Source of the DNA: SZUA-229 sp964531165 | Lineage (GTDB): Bacteria; Pseudomonadota; Gammaproteobacteria; SZUA-229 | Assembly: GCA_964531165.1 (NCBI GenBank) | Contig: CAZHEA010000003.1 | Span: 1 to 64,000 of the forward strand | Reading direction: 5' to 3' | DNA: 64,000 nucleotides | In this document: piece after piece, positions 1 through 7,804 of the stretch | Layout of the letters: every line of letters starts with the position of its first letter | Numbering within the stretch: the first letter of the stretch is position 1 | Notes under the pieces: generated by a model | Told to the model about the DNA's origin: nothing | What the model saw: only the letters and a program-made list of their open reading frames with translations | Databases searched by the model: none | Program-made: the position numbers and the translations under genes

Positions 1-1
1 T

Positions 2-1192
2 TTTTCGGGAAAGTTGAATGCGCCTTTGTGCTTAACGATGACAATAGGTGATAATGATAAAGTTTACCGCGTGCAAACTCAATCACTGCTCATGCTTGCC
101 GGTCAGTCTGCTATCGATAAAATGGCTTTAGAAAAACGCTTTAAAAACTTTTCTAGCAACAATTACCGCATTGAAAATTTTGAATGTCATGGTTTGGATG
201 ATGGCTTAACTATTCCATTTAAAGAGTTGACGTTATTGAAAAATAAAGCCGCTTCATTATTAAATAATTCGGTTAAACCTGTTCCCAATGTTGATATAGT
301 GCCATTAGAGAATCATAAAAAAATTCCTAAATATTCGATGGCTAACCCCGGGTTGTCTATATTAATTGCCGATGAAAAAGACGTCTATCTGTGTGATCTG
401 ACTGACGCTGACGTGTATTTCAAATTGCCAGAAAGTCTGAAGAAAGGCTGCAATAAAACCATTGATATTTTATTGCGTAATCCTCGTCTGATTCCCTGGT
501 TTCCGGCAGTGTTAATTGGTAAAGATTATGATGAGTCCGTGAGGCTACTTGAACACGTCCGGCCTAAACGTATTGTCAGTAATAATACGGGTATTGCCTA
601 TAAGGCATTTGAAATGAATATTGAGTGGGTTGCGGGCCCGTTCTTAAATACCACCAACTCTTATGCATTATTAACACTGAAAGAAGAGCTGAATTGTGCC
701 GGAGCTTTTATTTCAAATGAAATTAATCGAATGCAAATTAAAAATATTGCACGCCCGGAAAATTTTAAACTGTTGTACAGTATTTATCACCCGATTTTAA
801 TGATGACCAGTCGTCAGTGTTTCTTCCAGCAAACCGTCGGCTGTAAAAAGCCCACCATTGAAGATGGCTGTATGTTGAAGTGTACTAAGGCAACGACAAT
901 AACCAATGTAAAAGGTGTGTCTTTTGCAGTAGATAAACAAAAGGGTGGCTACCCGAGTATTTATAATAATGAGCAGTTTTTAAATGTCGATATTGTCAGT
1001 GATCTTGCCGATTTATTTGATGAGTTTTTTATTGACCTCACTAATATTGGCGCGGGATCAAAAGCAGAGTTAAACAAAGCGCAACTGATTAAATACTTTG
1101 AAAACTTATTAAAGGGTGATGATCAGGCACCACAGCAATTAAGTCATATGATTAGTGTATCGACTAACGCTCAATATAGGCAGGGATTGTAA
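2..1192 (+). CDS. U32-family enzyme (RlhA-like), C-terminal part, cut by left edge
   Basis: The frame is open to the left edge, so about 396 C-terminal residues are present. The first in-frame start-like codon, TTG at 14, has no ribosome-binding site and is probably internal. Counting from that TTG, the first ~85 residues resemble the DUF3656 region that follows the U32 TIM barrel in the RlhA/YdcP group. That group is linked to 23S rRNA cytidine hydroxylation in E. coli. The remainder looks like a second barrel-like half with four cysteines (C269, C277, C286, C290) in a spacing like the Fe-S ligands of U32 enzymes. Whether it is RlhA itself or another U32 paralogue cannot be settled without the N-terminal half. 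No canonical T-run terminator follows; a GC-rich hairpin lies 43-70 bases downstream. Confidence 0.65.
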   Translation, partial: FSGKLNAPLCLTMTIGDNDKVYRVQTQSLLMLAGQSAIDKMALEKRFKNFSSNNYRIENFECHGLDDGLTIPFKELTLLKNKAASLLNNSVKPVPNVDIVPLENHKKIPKYSMANPGLSILIADEKDVYLCDLTDADVYFKLPESLKKGCNKTIDILLRNPRLIPWFPAVLIGKDYDESVRLLEHVRPKRIVSNNTGIAYKAFEMNIEWVAGPFLNTTNSYALLTLKEELNCAGAFISNEINRMQIKNIARPENFKLLYSIYHPILMMTSRQCFFQQTVGCKKPTIEDGCMLKCTKATTITNVKGVSFAVDKQKGGYPSIYNNEQFLNVDIVSDLADLFDEFFIDLTNIGAGSKAELNKAQLIKYFENLLKGDDQAPQQLSHMISVSTNAQYRQGL

Positions 1193-1234
1193 AGTTATAG
1201 CTGGTTTTTATTAGACATTAAAATCACGTTCTCA

Positions 1235-1409
1235 GGGCGTGGATTTGGCTAAAAGCTACGCCTTAAAACCTTTGTCATTGCCGATAAAATTTTCTGGAAA
1301 TATTTTTAACGTGCTTGCACGGCCTGTAAGGTGAAGAGCAGGAGGCAGGGGTCTGTAGTCGTGCTTCTATCGGCAATACAGTGTCTTTCGGTCGCAAAGT
1401 CACTGAGCC
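1235..1409. other. Structured intergenic region, possible non-coding RNA
   Basis: Several inverted repeats sit in a visibly GC-richer block of the 950-base gap. One is GGCGTGG/CTACGCC (1236-1242 with 1256-1262). A perfect 10-base pair, ATTGCCGATA/TATCGGCAAT (1277-1286 with 1368-1377), encloses a CGTG/CACG mini-hairpin at 1310-1321. A local hairpin pairs CAGTG and CTTT (1379-1388) with AAAG and CACTG (1396-1405), with one T-T mismatch, and can extend by GGC/GCC (1372-1374 with 1407-1409). The last two stems share bases, so they are mutually exclusive. No open frame fits here. Strand and function are unknown. Confidence 0.35.
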
Positions 1410-2006
1410 AGAACATCAGGGTCGGAACAAGCTAAGTCATTGTAGTAATTAAAAAACAATCGGAAAACCACAATTTTAATAGCTTAAACACACCTTTTAA
1501 CCACTTAATTTAACCTGTAACAAGCGCTTTTTTCAGAGAATAAAAAATTTTGATTTTTATTGAGGTACTTTCGACCTGCTTGTCGTAAGCCTATGTTTTG
1601 TAATAAAAGCAGATGATATTCATTGTTTATTGTCGGCGATGAGTTATATGCCCAATTTGATTTAGATAAGCACGAATTATTGTCATAATGCTTCATTCTT
1701 ATAATCACGTTTGGATATAGATAATGGTGCATATAATGCTAAATGCAGGCCGGTTATCAAGAGTAATTTAATAGTTATCAATGTGTTAGCTTGGTCCGGT
1801 TCGGTCAAGGCAACTGCGATTGTCTTAGGCTATCAGTGAGTATTTATGTGCATATTTGTGAGAATCGTGCTTATTTTATTGGCTAATTTAAGCTGTATAT
1901 AATGACTGGGCACATATTCTTGTGCCGATCATTTCATTTTATCCCTTATAAACTTTTACACTTTTTGTGTGTTTGGTTTTTTGTTAAATGTAAAAACACA
2001 TAAAAA
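1410..2006. other. Intergenic stretch, no gene seen
   Basis: This is AT-rich sequence with no convincing coding frame. The one open frame over 70 codons (1505-1732, minus) has no Shine-Dalgarno sequence and a composition unlike a protein. A TATAAT at 1898-1903 lacks a properly spaced -35 box. I see no tRNA, repeat array or transposon end. Confidence 0.5.
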
Positions 2007-2050
2007 ACAATGTGTTACAATATTGGCATTGTATATGCTTAATATACAAT
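2007..2050 (+). promoter_or_regulatory. Promoter with palindromic operator-like repeats for the PEP-CTERM gene
   Basis: TTGGCA (2023-2028) and TACAAT (2045-2050), 16 bases apart, form a reasonable sigma-70 promoter about 95 bases before the start at 2144. A perfect 9-base inverted repeat, ATTGTATAT (2028-2036) and ATATACAAT (2042-2050) with a 5-base centre, fills the spacer and the -10 box. The 5-mer ACAAT or its complement recurs at 2007, 2017, 2028 and 2046, the first three about one helical turn apart. This is the layout of an operator bound by a dimeric regulator; the regulator is unknown. Confidence 0.45.
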
Positions 2051-2143
2051 TAATTACTATATTACTTTGTTTGGGTGTTCCATTCACCACGAAAATTAAT
2101 ATATAATTAAATACTAATTGATGAAAAATTTAAGGAAGAACAA

Positions 2144-2773
2144 ATGTACAAGCAGTCTATAACTAAAATACTATTTTCGGCATCATTATTACTCGCGGTA
2201 TCAAGTGCGCAAGCCACGATAATTGATGAGAATTGGGTTACTTTTGATGATGCATCAGGAACCGGAGTCGCTGAATTTGCAGTTACAAATGATACGGCAA
2301 CCGATATTTTTGCATTTATCGTTGCAAATGATAATAATCCAAGCTCTAGTTCTTCAGATGACGGTGCCTGGACTTCTTCAATTGTTGATAGATTTAGCTG
2401 GAGTGGTACTAGCTTTATAGTTTATAACGGCGGTAGCGGTGATACTGGTGTGGATTTTATAGAGACTAGTAGCTTGGGTACGTTCGATGAATTGTTTGGA
2501 ACGGCGCAGCAAGCAATAATATATAGCTTTTTTAACTATAACGGCAATGCTCCAGGTCTTAATGCGCAGGCACTCTTAGCCGGTACAACACAAGCTGGTT
2601 TTTTCTTCTCGACTGAACAACTAGCATCACCTTTTGTTACTATTGGACAAAATGGTGCAATTATTGACACCGGAGAGACGATTCATTCTTCTGTTGTGCC
2701 AGTTCCGGCGGCTGTTTGGTTATTTGGATCAGGATTAATTGGTTTAGCGGGTATTGCAAGACGCAAAGCTTAA
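2144..2773 (+). CDS. PEP-CTERM sorting-domain exported protein
   Basis: 209 residues. The N-terminus is a Sec signal peptide ending near residue 25 (SSAQA). The C-terminus from about 185 is a textbook PEP-CTERM tail: VPVPAAVWLFGSGLIGLAG, then a short basic end. Such tails are recognised by an exosortase/archaeosortase-type enzyme and are common on extracellular or exopolysaccharide-associated proteins. No exosortase gene is in this window, so sorting would depend on one elsewhere. The middle is acidic and Ser/Gly/Asp-rich, with no enzyme motif I recognise. The start is supported by AAGGA at 2132-2136, seven bases upstream. A strong terminator follows at 2796, making this a monocistronic unit. 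Confidence 0.88.
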   Translation: MYKQSITKILFSASLLLAVSSAQATIIDENWVTFDDASGTGVAEFAVTNDTATDIFAFIVANDNNPSSSSSDDGAWTSSIVDRFSWSGTSFIVYNGGSGDTGVDFIETSSLGTFDELFGTAQQAIIYSFFNYNGNAPGLNAQALLAGTTQAGFFFSTEQLASPFVTIGQNGAIIDTGETIHSSVVPVPAAVWLFGSGLIGLAGIARRKA

Positions 2774-2795
2774 GCTGAAAAGATATTTAGCTCTG

Positions 2796-2827
2796 AAAAG
2801 CCGGCTCATTATATGAGTCGGCTTTTT
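2796..2827 (+). terminator. Rho-independent terminator after the PEP-CTERM gene
   Basis: AAAAGCCGGCTCAT (2796-2809) pairs with ATGAGTCGGCTTTT (2813-2826), with one G-T wobble and a 3-base loop. The stem runs into a T tract, and more T-rich sequence follows to 2835. It lies 22 bases after the stop codon. Confidence 0.9.
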
Positions 2828-3098
2828 GTGTTTTTAGGGTTTGATTTTTATTCTAAACATTCTTATAGAGCGATTGTTATTTAAATAATGAACCCTAAGC
2901 CTCATACTCTATAGAGGTTAGTCATTGACGCATCTTTAGAGTTTTGTTTTAGGTCGATCTTCTGACGTGGGAATACATATATTTTCTATCATGTAATTAG
3001 AGAAGAGCTCATGGATGTTTATATTTTTCTTTGTCGTTGTTTCTTTTCTATGCCGATATTATTAATGCAATCGCAATCGCAATCGGACTTAAATTGGA
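2828..3098. other. Intergenic stretch with a hexamer tandem repeat
   Basis: The hexamer GCAATC is repeated three times at 3067-3084, just before the GST gene. A short open frame runs from ATG 3011 to TAA 3109 (32 residues) and crosses the repeat and the GST start. A purine-rich AGAAGAG lies 4 bases before that ATG, but nothing else supports it. I see no other feature. Confidence 0.4.
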
Positions 3099-3782
3099 AT
3101 GCACCATAAAAACGCAAACCTTATGACATTACCCATTCTCTATTCTCTGCAAAACTGCCCTTACGCTATGCGTGCAAGGCTTGCCATATTGATATCTCGA
3201 CAACCTGTCAAGCTGCGTGCAATTGTTATGCAAAATAAACCGCCTGAAATGTTAGTGCTTTCCCCTAAGGGTACCGTGCCGGTTTTAGTATTAGACATGC
3301 TGGATAAAAAAACTGTCATCGATGAAAGTCTGGATATTATGCTGTGGGCACTTAACCGCAATGATCCGGAAAATTTACTCTGCTCACAGAATGCAGATGT
3401 ACTGACGGAAATGCTTCAAGTTATTAATGACAACGATAAAAATTTTAAGCCGAAGCTTGAACAATACAAGCGTGCTAAACGTTTTCGCGGTAACGATGAA
3501 GAACAGTGTCGTCTGCTATGTGAACCCTTTGTTCAAACGCTAGAATATCGCCTGACACAACATGAATTTTTAATGGGCTCTACACCCAGTTTACTCGATT
3601 ATGCTTTGTTGCCTTTTATTCGACAATTTTCCAGGGTAAATCGACAGCTGTTTTTACAGGGCCCGTACGCTAATTTACAGCGTTGGTTAAACCATCACCT
3701 ACAAAGTCGAGTTTTTTCCAAAGCGATGTTCAAATACCCGTTATGGTTAGATAATTATGAAGAGTGTGTATTTGGTGAGTGA
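3099..3782 (+). CDS. Glutathione S-transferase family protein
   Basis: 227 residues with the two-domain GST layout. The N-terminal thioredoxin-like domain (about 1-90) has the CPYAMRAR segment (C20) that opens helix 1. It also has a PKGTVPVL segment supplying the cis-proline that contacts glutathione, and an IDESLDI segment in the place of the conserved Glu-Ser glutathione-binding pair. The rest is an all-helical C-terminal domain. The CPYAMR pattern is typical of bacterial cysteine-containing GSTs that act as glutathione-dependent oxidoreductases; the substrate cannot be deduced. The start at 3099 and the second Met at 3123 are both possible, and neither has a good Shine-Dalgarno sequence. 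The gene stands alone. Confidence 0.85.
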   Translation: MHHKNANLMTLPILYSLQNCPYAMRARLAILISRQPVKLRAIVMQNKPPEMLVLSPKGTVPVLVLDMLDKKTVIDESLDIMLWALNRNDPENLLCSQNADVLTEMLQVINDNDKNFKPKLEQYKRAKRFRGNDEEQCRLLCEPFVQTLEYRLTQHEFLMGSTPSLLDYALLPFIRQFSRVNRQLFLQGPYANLQRWLNHHLQSRVFSKAMFKYPLWLDNYEECVFGE

Positions 3783-4151
3783 ATAGCGGGGTCGGGCCAA
3801 TCTAAGCAATTGAATACACATAGCTAATAACGTTTTTGTAAAAGCTTAAAGGCATCATTTTAACTACAAACATAGCACTTTAAGGGCTAAGTATACTTCT
3901 CGTTAATCAATATTTAACATCTATACGCAATTATCTACCAATTTGAGATGGTGCAGGTCTTAGGTGCTACCTTTAAAGCCAAAAAATACTGATTATTTTT
4001 TATTATGTTGAATTCTGAGATTTATAATAAGTGAGCTGAACTTGTTGTTATTAATATGATCACTCATCATTTAACCTGCATGGTTAGCTTTAAATCCTCG
4101 ACAAGCCTGAGTTAAAGTTATAATCTAAATCTTAAAAGTAGGAAGTAAAAT
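3783..4151. other. Intergenic stretch before the beta-barrel gene
   Basis: 369 AT-rich bases with no coding frame or strong hairpin. The only clear element is the AGGAAG ribosome-binding site at 4140-4145, seven bases before the ATG at 4152. A promoter for the downstream gene must lie here, but no -35/-10 pair stands out. Confidence 0.4.
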
Positions 4152-4679
4152 ATGAGAATATCAAAAGTAAATTGTTTAAAAGCAAGCTTGTTCGGGGCTT
4201 TATTTAGTGTTCCACTTTTATCAAATGCAGGTGCAGAAAGTGGTTTTTACCTTGGTGGCGGTATAGGCAGTGCATCAGTAATCGAAGCTGGATTTGATGA
4301 GGATGATTCTGCGTATAAAGTATTTGGTGGATATAATTTTGGAGTTATTCCACTAGTCGATCTGGCGATTGAAGCGTCTTATGTTGATTTTGGTGCACCT
4401 GATTCTTCTGTTGGAAAAGTAGATATATCCGGTATAAATGCGTTTGGTCTGGCAGGGTTAAGTTTTGGTCCATTTGGCATATTTGCGAAGGTAGGTATGG
4501 TTGACTGGGATTTAGAATCAACAATTCCAGCAATATCTAATGATTCAGGTACTGATCCTGTTTATGGTCTCGGCCTCAGGCTTGCACTAGGCTCGTTTGC
4601 GCTCCGTGCAGAATATGAAGTGTATGATCTTGATGTCGATTTGGAAATGATTTCAGTTAGTGGCGTGTATACATTTTAA
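4152..4679 (+). CDS. Small outer-membrane beta-barrel protein
   Basis: 175 residues. A signal peptide (about 1-27, ending SNAGA) is followed by alternating hydrophobic/polar strands: GFYLGGGIGSA, YKVFGGYNFG, LAIEASYVDFG, FGPFGIFAKVGMVDWD, VYGLGLRLALGSFALRAEYEVYD. It ends in SVSGVYTF. A C-terminal aromatic residue on a final amphipathic strand is the recognition signal for the BAM complex. The size and pattern match the eight-stranded OmpA-like/OmpW-like 'outer membrane beta-barrel' families, probably surface-embedded and without a periplasmic domain. Ligand and role are unknown. AGGAAG upstream of ATG fixes the start. It converges with the spondin genes, with a perfect inverted repeat between them. 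Confidence 0.82.
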   Translation: MRISKVNCLKASLFGALFSVPLLSNAGAESGFYLGGGIGSASVIEAGFDEDDSAYKVFGGYNFGVIPLVDLAIEASYVDFGAPDSSVGKVDISGINAFGLAGLSFGPFGIFAKVGMVDWDLESTIPAISNDSGTDPVYGLGLRLALGSFALRAEYEVYDLDVDLEMISVSGVYTF

Positions 4680-4785
4680 ATGCAGTCTTTGCCTGTTTTT
4701 TTTACGGGTTATTTTAGAATCTAATTTTTCTGATTGAGTTTTGTTGCTTTTTCAAAAGTATTGGTGCCATTGTCTTTTTTATAAT

Positions 4786-4811
4786 ACAGGGTCACATGAT
4801 TGTGACCCTGT
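4786..4811. terminator. Inverted repeat between convergent genes, probable terminator
   Basis: ACAGGGTCACA (4786-4796) and TGTGACCCTGT (4801-4811) form a perfect 11-base stem with a TGAT loop, between genes ending at 4679 (+) and 4864 (-). Neither side has a proper T run, so it may be an inefficient bidirectional terminator or an mRNA 3'-end stabiliser. Confidence 0.55.
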
Positions 4812-4863
4812 AAAAACTGAAATAGAAAACATTAATCAACAAATTTTAATTTATAAGTATAAA

Positions 4864-5571
4864 TTAATTTTTGGTGATAGATATCTTCGCTGCATAAGTT
4901 AACCAGCGGTGCGACTCATCAAGAGCCGACGTGCTTAAACCATCAGCAGTGGTAACAACGCCTGGGTGAATTGTGACTTTATCCAGCCCGTCTGTTGCTC
5001 GATCTGCGTTAAAGCCTTCGCCGCCGGCAGCCGGGCCGGGTATGTTGGCTTCATCATTGACTTCTGTACCTGCATCATAAACTTTACTCATTATGGTCAT
5101 GGTCTCGCCTGATGACAAACCACTTACATCCCAACTGGATACACTGCTAAATGCATCATTGGTATTTTCCAGCATACTGGCGACACTCAGCATCAGTTCA
5201 TCGCTATCGTTAACCGTTATGGTAACGGAACGATTGTTGCCTGGCCCTATCGGGTCGGCTAAAGACGCGGTTGCAAGTACAGCTGAGTTTGCCGTGGCTT
5301 CTTCAATGAATGTTGCTGGTGATCCAGATTCTGCCAGTTCTTCAAGACCAACACTGACGCTTGAGCCCAACATCCAGGCTGTGTAGCCTGACTGGTGCAT
5401 CACAAATGCAACCGCTGTTAAGGGTTGATTATTGGTGATATTTGTCACCTTAATGAGGTAACTGCTAGTGGTTACAGTTGGCGTATCTGAAGCGTCATCA
5501 TCATGGTTGCAGCCTGAAATTCCGAGGCTGAGAACCAGAGCAGACAAAGCGAAAATTTTTGTCTTGTACAT
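4864..5571 (-). CDS. Spondin-domain lipoprotein
   Basis: 235 residues. The N-terminus is a lipoprotein signal with lipobox LGISGC (Cys21), followed by an acidic stretch (HDDDASD). The residue after Cys is Asn, not Asp, so outer-membrane sorting is likely. From about residue 37 the sequence matches the Spond_N (spondin) pattern seen in bacterial proteins: VTNITNNQPLTAV, AFVMHQSGYTAW, GLEELAESG, a NDAF segment, and YDAGTEVNDE, a likely metal-binding acidic motif. It follows its paralogue by 10 bases in the same direction, and a good AAGGAG lies six bases before the start. In animals this fold mediates matrix adhesion; the bacterial role is not established. Confidence 0.82.
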   Translation of the reverse strand: MYKTKIFALSALVLSLGISGCNHDDDASDTPTVTTSSYLIKVTNITNNQPLTAVAFVMHQSGYTAWMLGSSVSVGLEELAESGSPATFIEEATANSAVLATASLADPIGPGNNRSVTITVNDSDELMLSVASMLENTNDAFSSVSSWDVSGLSSGETMTIMSKVYDAGTEVNDEANIPGPAAGGEGFNADRATDGLDKVTIHPGVVTTADGLSTSALDESHRWLTYAAKISITKN

Positions 5572-5581
5572 GGTCGACTCC

Positions 5582-6304
5582 TTATGGTGTAACGGTGATA
5601 GTGATTTTAGCTACCGGATTCTGCCAGCGATGAATCGAGCTAACCAGGTCACTGGCGCCATCGGCGGTTGCCGTTGCATCGCCTAAGGTACCGCGATGAA
5701 CATGAATGTTGGTGTTGCTATCAGGAGTGCCCGGCACAACAACACCAGTGGCTCCATTATCTGCATCCATGCCCGGCGCACCCGGCATCATGCCAGTTTC
5801 TGTGTACGAGCATTCACCGCTGGTTCTCAGCATTTCATCATTACCTTCTGTACCTGCATCATATGAATTGAGGTAATAGGTGTAAGTGCCTGCAGCCTCT
5901 GGTACGGCGAGTGAATCTAAACCAACAAAGCCGTCGTTAGTGGGCAGGACCATGGCAACAATGGATAAATGTGTTTCGGTTGTTGTAATGCTGGCATTGG
6001 TTACTGCGCCGGGTGCTAAGAAACCACTTGCCGGATTTGAAACAGTATCACTGCCGACTATCGCTTGTAATGCCGCAAGATGGCCACATTCTGCCATGTG
6101 TTCAATAGCAACAGATGCGGCTTCACCCACTTCAAAAATATGTGTAACATTATTATGTGCAGTTAGCATCAGTGGGGTAAAGTGATTACCATGGGTTAAG
6201 TTTAGAATCGAAATATCCCATGTTGCTGCATGGCTTATACCTGAAAGGCTGGCTAATGCGAGTGCAGAAGAAAGAACTAAGTTCCGTTTGTTTAGATGTT
6301 TCAT
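5582..6304 (-). CDS. Secreted spondin-domain protein
   Basis: 240 residues with a Sec signal peptide (about 1-26, ending SGISHA) and no lipobox. The mature part is a Spond_N domain: ISILNLTHGNHFTPLMLTAHN, VAIEHMAECGHLAAL, FLAPGAV, AMVLPTNDGFVGLDSL, YDAGTEGNDE and a C-terminal IHRWQNPVAKITI. These elements appear in the same order in the downstream lipoprotein, so the two are diverged duplicates. It has two extra Cys (C93 and C164 by rough count) that could form a disulfide. The pair form one operon, this gene first. One plausible arrangement is a soluble and an outer-membrane-anchored partner; that is inference. Confidence 0.82.
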   Translation of the reverse strand: MKHLNKRNLVLSSALALASLSGISHAATWDISILNLTHGNHFTPLMLTAHNNVTHIFEVGEAASVAIEHMAECGHLAALQAIVGSDTVSNPASGFLAPGAVTNASITTTETHLSIVAMVLPTNDGFVGLDSLAVPEAAGTYTYYLNSYDAGTEGNDEMLRTSGECSYTETGMMPGAPGMDADNGATGVVVPGTPDSNTNIHVHRGTLGDATATADGASDLVSSIHRWQNPVAKITITVTP

Positions 6305-6440
6305 TATTGTTGCCCTGTTTAAATTTAAATAACAGGTTAATCATCGGTCATTAAGTTAACGCCCTTGTCACATAAGTATCACGCATTTATAACATTTATA
6401 TTTTTGTTCAGAATATATACAAATTCAGTATGTTTATAAT

Positions 6441-6485
6441 AAGAAGTGGTCTTCTGCTGCGATATATCGGCAGAGGCTAGAAGAT
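6441..6485. other. Overlapping inverted repeats between desaturase and spondin genes
   Basis: AGAAG (6442-6446) can pair with CTTCT (6451-6455) across a 4-base loop. The same CTTCT can instead pair with AGAAG (6479-6483), enclosing CTGC/GCAG around a GATATATC core. It lies downstream of the desaturase stop (minus strand) and upstream of the spondin operon. It could be a weak terminator or a regulatory leader; no T run is seen. Confidence 0.25.
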
Positions 6486-6588
6486 ACGGTGCTGGTTTTT
6501 GTTTTGAATAAAAGCAGATTTAAATTATCAGAAATTACGGCATCAAACCTTTACCTGAGTCTGAGTGAAGTAATATTCTGTAAATTAC

Positions 6589-7551
6589 TTAATAGGATTT
6601 TATTACCCGATTAATTTGTAAATAAGCGCTAACTGGGCTGGTTTCGAAGTATGCAATATGGTGTTTTATGGCAAACTCGCGGGTTAATTTCTGTACTTTC
6701 AAAAGATTAAAGCGCGGTGCACCCGGGAAGAGATGGTGCTCTATCTGGGTATTCAGTCCTCCATAAAACCAGTGTACAAATAAGCCGCCTTTTAGTGAAC
6801 GGCTGGTGCGCATTTGTAGCTCCATCCAGGAAAGCTTTTCACTTTGTTCTGTATTAAATACTTCACAGCCAAGATGGTTTGTCATAAATCCAAGTGACAG
6901 CCATGCAGATAGGCTAAGGTAAAGTATTACAAAAATAGTTGCAGCGGATGACAAAGGCAAAATGTAAAAAATGCTTCCCCAGATAAGTGGCCAGTGAATT
7001 AGCATGATTGCCAGCTCAGTGTATTTTTTTCGTGCAATTATATAACGATAGGATTTTATTATAAATGCGGGATACATAAAGAATATTGCGCTCCAGAAAA
7101 TCAGGTATTTATAGCTGTGAATAAAATTATTGTTACCTTTGTTGTCCGGGGTGAATGCACCGTCCAGTGCAAGAATATCTTCATCTTTTTCTGGTACATT
7201 ACAATAGTTGTGATGGTTGATATTATGTTTCCATATCCACCAGGATGGTGAGTTACCGATAATAAGGGAGGCAAACAGGTAAGACAGCCACATGGAAATT
7301 TTCTTATTTTTAAAATATTGCAGATGCAATATGTCATGGGAGACAAAAACCGAGCGGCTAAAAACGAGTGTCAGGAACAGGCCTAATAGTACGGGGTTCC
7401 ATTGCTCCATGGTAAAAAACACCAGTCCCAGTGAAATAATAATCGCCAGCATCTCAATCGTGCCGCGCAAAGGCACGCAATCGAGCAGACCGGCTTTTTG
7501 TACCTGCTGTTGTAACTGGCTAAAGATGTCGGTTTTTGAGATATCAGGCAT
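6589..7551 (-). CDS. Membrane fatty-acid desaturase
   Basis: 320 residues with the three histidine boxes of the integral-membrane di-iron desaturase/hydroxylase family: HDILH (72-76), HNINHH (109-114) and QIEHH (269-273). The last is followed by LFPGAPRFN, as in acyl-lipid desaturases. About four hydrophobic helices (36-48, 56-70, 150-165, 185-222) place it in the inner membrane. The family removes two hydrogens from an acyl chain or related lipid, using O2 and electrons from ferredoxin or cytochrome. The QIEHH form is usual for front-end and acyl-lipid types, but regioselectivity cannot be read from sequence. It stands alone on the minus strand, with no obvious electron donor nearby and no clear Shine-Dalgarno sequence. 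Confidence 0.88.
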   Translation of the reverse strand: MPDISKTDIFSQLQQQVQKAGLLDCVPLRGTIEMLAIIISLGLVFFTMEQWNPVLLGLFLTLVFSRSVFVSHDILHLQYFKNKKISMWLSYLFASLIIGNSPSWWIWKHNINHHNYCNVPEKDEDILALDGAFTPDNKGNNNFIHSYKYLIFWSAIFFMYPAFIIKSYRYIIARKKYTELAIMLIHWPLIWGSIFYILPLSSAATIFVILYLSLSAWLSLGFMTNHLGCEVFNTEQSEKLSWMELQMRTSRSLKGGLFVHWFYGGLNTQIEHHLFPGAPRFNLLKVQKLTREFAIKHHIAYFETSPVSAYLQINRVIKSY

Positions 7552-7804
7552 GGTTAAGTTTCATTTAGTACAAAGCGCATAAATTAGGGTATTAGTCGAT
7601 TAATTGATTTGATCTATTTCAATATTATCTATAATTTTTGATAATAAATATCAGTGCTGACCCGTTGACTTTAAAAAATGTCATATCAATGAAATCGTGC
7701 TATTAGCCGATATGAATTTTATATAGCTGCAGTGTTAACCGTGCATTGTAAATGTAAGTTATACTGATAATGTCTTTGTAAATTACACTTTAAAATACCC
7801 GTCT

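Noticed and set aside
1372..1440. c-di-GMP-I (GEMM) riboswitch
   Set aside because: Only the CGCAAAG-like core resembles it; the second helix and the conserved 3' GGGTT-type segment are absent, and no gene follows within 700 bases.
1505..1732. 75-codon open frame on the minus strand
   Set aside because: No ribosome-binding site, odd composition, no recognisable domain and an AT-rich intergenic setting; chance open frame.
3011..3109. 32-residue open frame ahead of the GST gene
   Set aside because: Purine-rich stretch before the ATG is suggestive, but the sequence crosses a hexamer repeat and overlaps the GST start; no further support.
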